Source: Hexactinellida sp. DTS-2022 (taxonomy: Eukaryota > Porifera > Hexactinellida). From it: a stretch of DNA of 64,000 bases. A program made the translations under genes and the position numbers. Shown in pieces: positions 24,101 to 33,100 of the stretch (positions are counted from its first letter, which is position 1; each line of letters starts with the position of its first letter). The stretch lies in NCBI GenBank assembly GCA_028753945.1, contig JAPNXP010000007.1:4278001-4342000 (forward strand), read 5' to 3'. A model generated the notes under the pieces. That model did not search any database. It worked only from the letters and a program-made list of their open reading frames with translations, and was not told where the DNA came from.

Positions 24101-27100
24101 TAATTTCGACAAAAATTCAGAAATTCCATCATTTTCCACCATTCAGTGACTGAATGGTTGAAAACTGAATTTCAGTCAGACCCTCGATTGCTCAGTTAAG
24201 AATTACTCAATGACAATGCGAATCGCTTTATTCTATTTTGGATTGATCACATCAAATAGTCTCTTCATTTCCATAATATAATCCGGACAGACAAACAGAT
24301 AAACAGACAGACAGACAACAAACAAACAATCAAACAATCAAACAAACAAACAAACAAACAAACAAACAGAAAAAGAGTTTAAGAACATCAATTTCCCAGC
24401 TGTCTATATTATTAAATCTCGATTGTTGTTTGTGTGTTTGTGTGTTTGTGTGTTTGTTTGTCCGGATTGTATTAAGTGATGGGGGAATAGAAACCGCATT
24501 TATAATTTCGATTGAAACTAACTTCCAAATGTTATACGTATAATGTAAACAAATGTTACAATAGGTAAAAACAAGTATGCTGAACACGAATTTCGCATTT
24601 ATAATTTATAATATGAATATTTGTTGTTGTTTACACAAAAAGGTAAACAAATTAATTAAAATTCAAAATCAAACCAGAAGTTAGCATTCAACGGGTATTA
24701 TAGGTAAACAAGTATGCTGATTTCGAATTTCGCATCTATAATTTCTAATATGAATATTTATTGTTGTTGTTTACGCAAAATAGGTAAAAAATTAATGAAA
24801 ATTCAAAATCAACCTAGAAGTTAGCTTTCAACGGGTATTATAGGTAAACAAGTATGCTGATTTCGAATTTCGCATTTACAAATTTCTAATGGGAATATTT
24901 ATTGTTGTTCTTTACAAAATAGATAAACCAATTTTTGAAAATTCAAAATCAACCTAGAAGTTAGCTTTCAACGGATATTATAAGTAACTATGACAAATAT
25001 TACTAACTATATAATCAATTGTTTAGTGAGGAGTAAGGCCGCGTATCGGCCGTTAACTTGAGGTGCGTAGCACCGATTTGTTGCAAAGCGACCGAGACCG
25101 AAGGGCTCGTTATTATATAAATCTTGTTAGATTGACCTTAATAAGATGCCTCTCGGGAAACTTTCCAAGAATCAAATTAAGGAAGCTTACTCTGCTCTTA
25201 AGGAGCTGGAGGCTCTTATCAATTCTGGATCTGACGTCACGACTCACAAAGGAAGGTTTCTAGAGCTTTCCAACAAATTCTATACTTTGATTCCACACGA
25301 TTTTGGGCTTCAATCTCCGCCATTGTTGAGCAATGCTGATATCATTAAGGTAAGTTACCAATCTGAGTATTCAACTCTTCATTACTTCCTTATTCATAAC
25401 ATCTTTTCACAAATTAAATTTACCATGGATTAGTTAGTTAATATTCACCGTATTTCCTCGAATAAGCTCTGGGGGCTTGATTATGCGCCGAATCAATAAA
25501 AAAAATTACATTTGTATGATAAACTGAATACCCAATAGTTGATATGGAAAGTGAAAACCCCAAAACTCACATTTCATTAATATTTTAGATGATGCAATAT
25601 GACGAATGAGCTTCCAAATACGACTTCCTATACGATAATAATACTTTCCTTTGTCTAGCATTAGCGGATTACGAGATATCAATAAGTACACAATGGACCC
25701 AAGTTCCAGGACCCGAACTGGCAGCCTACAGTCCTTTATTAAAGTAGTCAATTGTATATACATACAGTGGAGTTGCTCTATTACAGTGGTCCCAACCTTT
25801 TTTTAAAACTCGTGAACCCCCTGATACCCGAAAATTCGGTGGTGCACCCCCAGGACATACCTAAGTCTGAAGGATTCTATTGACAAGGGTATCGATTATA
25901 AAAACAGTTTGGAGGTGAACATCATATGGTCTCATTAGGATGAAAAGCGTCAGTATGTAATAATATCACAAGGTTAATCTAAGTATACATGGATTTATAG
26001 ACGAGCGAGCGCAGCGAGCGAGAAAAATTTTCTGGGGTGAAGAGGATTTTCAAATATCATTGAGCAGGGTTTTTTAAGGTTGAGACCTTGGGGCAACTCA
26101 GCTCGGCCATGGTGTAACTCAACACTGCAGTGGCCGCGGCCGACCCATAATCGTGGTGTAACTCAACACTGCAGGGCCGCTGCCGACCCGAATCATGGTG
26201 TAACTCCAAAAAATCTTGGTGCAAAATTTACACCATGATCGGCCTTAAAAAAACCCCTGTCATTGAGTATTACTAACAATTTATGACAACAATATTTTGC
26301 TGATTTAGGGAGGATAAAATTATGAGGTGCACCAATTTTGGGGGGAGGCGAATGCCCAAAGGTAGGTTGTGGTAAATGGACCAGTACGGACCAAACCCTC
26401 TTTGAAAAAGTGTCGGGTAACTTACAGAACACAATAGTAATAAATCAATATAGTCGAGTAATCAGAATTTAACTTATAACTATATTTTTAATTAAAATGC
26501 TTAATATTCACTCCACTCCTTGTCCCGTGCACCCCCGAGACGTGTCTCGTGCACCCCCAAGGGGTTCATGCACACCAAGTTGGGACCACTGCTCTATTAG
26601 CACATTAGCACATTCGTCATGCTCTAGATCGGGACCTATTTACAGGTCCCGATCTAGAGCATGACGAATTCTATAAAGTCAAGTTCCCCTATTAGCAACT
26701 CGCTTAATAGCAATATTCGTTTATTAGCAACCTATTTTATGGTGCCAAGTGTAGATCTGTTCCCCTATAAGCAACTAAAAGTTGCAAATAGACAAACAAA
26801 AAAGTTCACTTTTAAGCAACTCAAAGTTAGTAATAGACGAACGACAATCACATTACTCGCACCACGGACTACTAAATTACCGGTCGTGACAAAGCCAAAC
26901 CACAGTCAAAAATGCATAGGCTGAACATTGTATGACTGAAAATATGTTCAATTCTGTATTTTTAGTCACTAAATTTGGTATCTTACTCAATCTTTGGGCG
27001 TTGAATTCAAAAATGACAATTTCAAGGTTCAAAAACTCACTCCCCGGCCTAATTTTGGCAGAAAGACTTAGTTACACCCAAATATAGTCAATTCCATATT

Positions 27101-30100
27101 TTTGTTCTATATTCACGAAATTTGATTCCTAGTACATTTTTGGGCTCTGAATTATAAAATTGATCTTTCATAGGCTCAAGATCTTATCCTTCACTCACAA
27201 AAGGCTAATGGTAAAGGTGTGGTTGTGACCTTACGGTTCAACATCACGATCGACACAGATAAGTAGCAAAATTTGACAAAATATACATGTTTAGGGCTTC
27301 ATCAACACCAAATGAATAAATTATTAGAAATTATAGGTACGAAATGTTGATCTGCTAAGTCATAATATATTTGACATTCGCAGCTTTTTTATGCATTTGG
27401 ATTAATTGTAAATCCGCAGTTGTTGACTTGCATTCTTAGAGAATGCCTTCCCAAAGCAATTTGCAAATCGGCGGAGAACTGAATTATGTGCAGGTATACT
27501 ATAAAAAGTGATATACCATAAGAAGTTCTTTCAAATGCCCTCAGCAATCTAGTAGAACAAGATTTGTCCTCTAGTGACTTGTAATATGTGTACAGATACA
27601 ATGAAAGATCAAAAAGTTCTTCACTTGGATGGCAGAGTTTACCACGTGATACCATTGTGGTAAACTCTGACTCCTCCGCATATTCCACATTTGCGGTGTC
27701 GACATCGATTTTTTCCTTGCATGTTATATAGCCGGTGATATAATATAGGGATGACCGCTCGATAACAGTCAAGTCGGTGGCATCTTGAAAACACGCATCT
27801 ATCATATCAAGTTCTGAATCTGTTATATCCATAGTGCAGCATTGATCATTTTCATGTGCACTCTGTTTTTCAACTTTAAGTTTATAAAATAACTTGATGC
27901 GTTGAAATGACAGTCCATTGAAAACTTGCTGAGCTGAAATATGGAAATTCCCCCCGTTAATTGCCGGTAGATTCCAAATTCACCATCTAAACGATCGCTT
28001 TGCAGTTCTGCAGTCAAACATAGCTCATTTTTTAGAGCAACTTTTGTATAAGTGTGGTTAAACCATTATGGGTCATGTGTAAAGCATTGCTTGTATCACT
28101 GGTAAGCCCCATTACACTTGTATGTTGGGACGCTGAGGAGGTATCCATTTGCTTAAACATGGTAGCCATATCACTCATGAACCCTAATCTGGCATCGTCT
28201 ATATTCTTAAAAGGCTCTCTGTTCATATCATTTTTCATGATGCCAACACTAGGGGTTCTGATATTCAACATGGACCACAATTTGACAACTAATTCAACGA
28301 ACCGCGCTGTTTCATGAGCTCCTTGTTGTCTCAGTAAGGGTGAAACTTTTTCATTTAATATTTGCAAAGCATATTGTCGTAACGGTGACAATTCCTTCGG
28401 ACTCTTTTTTGTAGATGTTTACAAGATCTGACCAAGATGCAGTGAAACGGTATCTTTTTCCTTATCAAAAAATTTCAGCATTTTCATCTTTTCTGTGCAC
28501 CAATTGTTTCTAATGTTCTTCACCAGATGCACTGGGTCATACAAAAGAACAACTCACAATACTGATCATTTTCGATTGGATGCTTGATGGAAGATATACT
28601 CTTACTTTCAAAGTTTTGGTGAAACATAGAGAACATTTCTGATTACTTTTTAGACTGTCGTTCATGACCAAAAAGACATAACCATCACAGGCATGTACTA
28701 TTTTCAAAAGCAAATTAACTTATTCATACTGTAGTTCTGCAGTCATAGGAAAAATTTGTATCAGTCGAGCTACAAAAGCGGGAACTCCCAGAAGCCTCCA
28801 TAAGTGCCAAAATTGTTTTGCTGGACGATCTGGTTTGTTAACAGAAAACCCAAACAAATGTCCACCCTGATATTGAACGCCTGGTTTCATATGTATTTCA
28901 TCTGAAAGGATTTTACAATGCTTTTGAGTACTTTTAAGTTTTTCAAAAACTGTCCTAATGACAACCGTGCACACATCAATACTTCCTCGAGTTCCAAATT
29001 TTCCAAAAAATCGCTCGATAATCCTTTTGTGGGGAAATATAAGTAGTTCCCGAACTGCTTCATAAGCACCACGACCACGTAAAATATACTTATTGCTTTT
29101 CTCATTGTATCAGAGGAATAATTTTGCCGATCGTTTGAATTCATTTCCAACTGATTGCATAGAAACTTGACCCTTTGGCATTTTTTCGATCCTTTTTCAC
29201 TCATGCCACATATTTTTGACAAAAACGAGCTGCAAGAAGAAAATTCACAGTTCAAATTTGGTTCCAACTTATTCATATGATCTACTATTTTTTCGATCTG
29301 AGAGTAAAATTGGAGTTTCGCAGAAAACCCAAGGAAGTTTCTGACAGATATTATCTCAGCAGTTGTAGCAAACAACAGAGAAGTTTTTGCTGATTATTAT
29401 AGAAAAGACGATTGATGGTGATTGTGGACTTATTTTGTAAATGCTAAGTTGACTATTTTCTTCATTTATGTTATAATTGAGTTTTATGCAGAGTGCAACC
29501 AGGTCTTCCCAGTTTTTTATGGTGTCAGCATCAATTTTTGCTCTTTTTGCAGGTGAATTTCTGTAATCAAAAACCACCTTTCGTTTTTCAGTTTCACGCG
29601 GTGAAGAAACTAATGTTTGCTTTAAAAAGGTTGCAGGAATACCATGAAAAACAGAGGGTGGGTGTTTTGGTCTGTCAAAGCCTTTATTCCTGATCCTTTC
29701 ATACCATGGAGGCCAATGTTTCTCACACACCCCAGTAATTTTTGTTACATTATGAATTATATTTGGTAAGGCATTGGTCCATTTTCTGCACTCGTCTTCC
29801 TCTGTGGGAAAGCCAAAAACGATGACTTTTTCAACTGTCCCATCGTACATTGAGCGACGGCCTCCCACACAACATTTATTGGCATTAAATGCAAGCTATA
29901 TTGAAATACAATATTATATTTCTAAAATAAATTATCATAAATTAATACTAAAAACAAAACAAATAAAAACCTATAAATCATTAAAACTCCAAATTTTATC
30001 AAAATAATTAAAAATAAAATCCAAGTCAAAACTAATTAGATAATGATGCCACGGACTACTAAATTATTTAGTAGTCTGTAATGATGCTGATCATTTTTTA

Positions 30101-33100
30101 TTACATTCCCAATGTTCAGCATATGCATTTATCACTGTGATATGGCTTTTTCACGTCCGGTAATTTTAGTAGCCCGTGCCTCTCGTGCTATAAAAATTTC
30201 AAGCTCCTACAATCTTCGCGATAATTTAATGGAACGTTAATTTCCCCATGACCTTAGTTTCCTGCTATTTAGCAAAATTATACAATGGATGGACAAACTT
30301 CCGAGCTACATATTTTCAGATGTGCAACTAGGTTGAAAGATATACCATGTCTATCAAGTAGATTGGAAGCCTATTTGGGCACAATAAATAGTATTTAATC
30401 AGGAGATTAATAATCCTGAATTTTTTCGAAAATTTATTCGCGTTAATTTCATGTATTTGAAAATGTTCAGCTCCAATTCGCGTTAATTTCATGGCGCGTT
30501 AATTCCTATAATAAGGTATTTATATTTTCATTTTCAAAATGTTTACTATCCCCAAATTTGTGTCTCTGTTATATACCTTTCCCGGTCCATTGCCCTTTCA
30601 CCATTTTCCAGGAAAACTGTATGCTCTTATGAAACCAGTAGCTGATCAAGAAATACCGTGAGGAGGATTATAATATGTATTTTCATATCATTACCTTTTG
30701 ACCCAAGCTATGACCACCGGATTTAAATAGAATATATTAAAGTTAAACTATAGACCACAAGATTATGTACCATATACTACTCATTACTTTTAATAGGAAA
30801 AGAGTGAAATGCTGGATAGCTTGCTCGAGCTAGAGGTCTCCTATTCACTTTTGAGTGGAGGCAAGAAAGAGGAAGAGACAGATCCTATTGACATGTACTA
30901 TGAAAAGCTGAATGCTGATCTAACAGTTATTGACAAAAAGTCTGACGAGTTTGATTTGATTACAGAGTTCATTTCAAATACACACGGAGCTACTCATTCC
31001 TCCTACGACCTAAAGCTACTGGAGGTAGTATTGTCCACATGATATACCGTAGACTCTTGTTAACTCCAGGGGGACATCGATCATTGTTCTAATTATCGGG
31101 AAATTTGTATTAACCAGAGTCACTTGCATGCGTTTGACTCTTGTACTCCTTTAACCGATAATTCGCCTTATTCGTTTTAGTATTATCAAAGTCTACTATA
31201 CAGGTAGTAGTACGTTTACTATACAAACAGTAAAAACTCGTTAGTATGAACACCAAGGGAACGTCAAATGTGTTCCCAATGTGTTCTCCTTATCCGAATT
31301 CGTATTAATCAATGTCATTTGTTTTGAAAAGCTTTGAAGGTTCTGAAGTAGTATTCGTATTAAACGGAATTTCGTATTAACCGAGTTCGTACTTAACGAA
31401 GTTCTACTGTACTTACACCATAACTGTTACTACACTATTAAGTATAGTATGCTTGTGTTGAAGGTAAGCTAGATAACTTTGTCTCGCCCTCTCATCCTTT
31501 TGGAACCCTGGAGATACCATTATTTTTTAATTCTTAAATATCTCTTATTTAAATACTTCATTTAGCTCTTCAAGCTAGAGAGACACGGCGAGTCGAAGAG
31601 ATACAAACCTTTCAATAAACTGCACAACCGTCAGCTGCTCTGGCATGGTTCTAGAACAACTAATTTCGGTGGTATTATATCACAGGGATTGAGAATCGCA
31701 CCTCCGGAGGCTCCCAGTACTGGGTACATGTTTGGTAAAGGACTTTATTTCGCGGACATAGTCTCAAAATCTGCAAACTACTGTCGGACTACGCCTTCAT
31801 CTCCCACCGGTATTATGTTACTCTGTGAGGTAGCATTAGGAAACATGTACGAACTCACTGGTGAGAATTGTTATATATCTTATAAATATAATTATAAATA
31901 CGTAACTGGGGTCAATTTCCAAATTAAATTAAATTACTTCCAAAAACATTAGAAACCCAAAACTTTTCTAGTTATAAATCTGAAGTTGGAATTTCTAGAA
32001 GTTTAAAGTCAGTATTTAAACTGGTACCTTGTAGCACATTGCTGACTATTACTCTTAATGTTCTATACAGGGTAAAAACCCTAACCATCTAAGGAAGTGC
32101 CTAACCAAACTTTTTAAGGTTTTAATTGATACTTTAGGTCACTAGGAATAGTTTAAGCCCAGACAACATTTTTGAAAATTGTTGGTTTTCACACAAACGG
32201 TGACGTCATCACACGACTAATTTTTCACACTATCGGTAATAACTATTGATCTATATGTCGCCATGACATGAAAGTTGTATATTTGAATAGGGCGTAAGAA
32301 AACCTATCGATTGATGTATAAATTATTTTAATCAGACGTCATCTGTATTTTTGTTTATGACGTCATCATAAATTTACTTTCGAGGGATTCAGCTGTTTAT
32401 CACGACAAACGTCACTTTACTCGATTTGAATTATTATGTTGACCTTATGCATGTTATAAATAACTTCCGCAAAGGACGTACACACGTTTTCGCAATTTTC
32501 GGAACTATAATATAGACTAATACTTAGTAAATATACGACAATAATCCACCGATACATATATTCCAATATGTCTGGTGAAAAGATTGTGCTTTTTTTGAGA
32601 TAAAAGCACCCAATTATGTACAGTTGTTGCATTTTAGCTACTGATCACCTTTAGCTATTGCGCATAGCCCAATTTATGGAAAAATGAAATATTCAGGGGG
32701 TCAAAGATTAGTGCCCAATGGAATTCTCCGGCAGTATGAACCAAGGATAGACCATTCAAATGCATTCATTTCGACTGTATATTGTCAGATTCGTCCTCAG
32801 CACTAAATTTCCAGCATTTGAGGGCAATATTTACTATATTTGGGGAAATTATTCTTCGTTATTCCAGTGCAACAGTAGGAATGTTGTAACATTCCGATCT
32901 CAAAATTGCTACTAGCCATATCGAGTGATACCTTGTTTTCTCGGCTCTGCGTACTGAGTGCGACTTTTGCTATTAGAAACACTCTAAATCAGGGTTTTTT
33001 TAAGGTTGAGACCTTGGTGCAACTCAGCGCGGCCTTGGTGTAACTCAACACTGCAGAGGCTGCTGCCGACCCGAATCGTGGTGTAACTCCAAAAAATCTT

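Larger units (their letters stand above)
21869..25130. other. PARP1 intron 11, nested miniature elements
   Basis: No host gene. The TGAATGGTGGAAA blocks at 21970-22145 and 23755-24185 are inverted relative to each other and may be the arms of one element; between them sit a 790-bp MITE and a 301-bp hAT-like MITE. A (CAAA)n tract lies at 24320-24370, followed by copy A of the GGAGTAAGGCC repeat, which runs up to the exon 12 acceptor. Confidence 0.7.
25765..30710. mobile_element. Second CAGTGGAGTTGC element, broken up by later insertions
   Basis: The left end CAGTGGAGTTGCTCTATTA starts here with TA before it. Matching interior is found at 26660-26860 and again at 30530-30710. Between those blocks lie a hAT-like element, a second P-type transposon and a GGCGCGTTAATTTCC element. 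A perfect hairpin of about 23 bp (26620-26673) lies in the left part. Confidence 0.75.

Noticed and set aside
24320-24370. Possible CRISPR-like or coding repeat
   Set aside because: Simple (CAAA)n microsatellite.
32417-32632. 71-codon frame present in both palindrome arms
   Set aside because: Its apparent conservation only reflects the arms being copies of one another; the peptide matches nothing.
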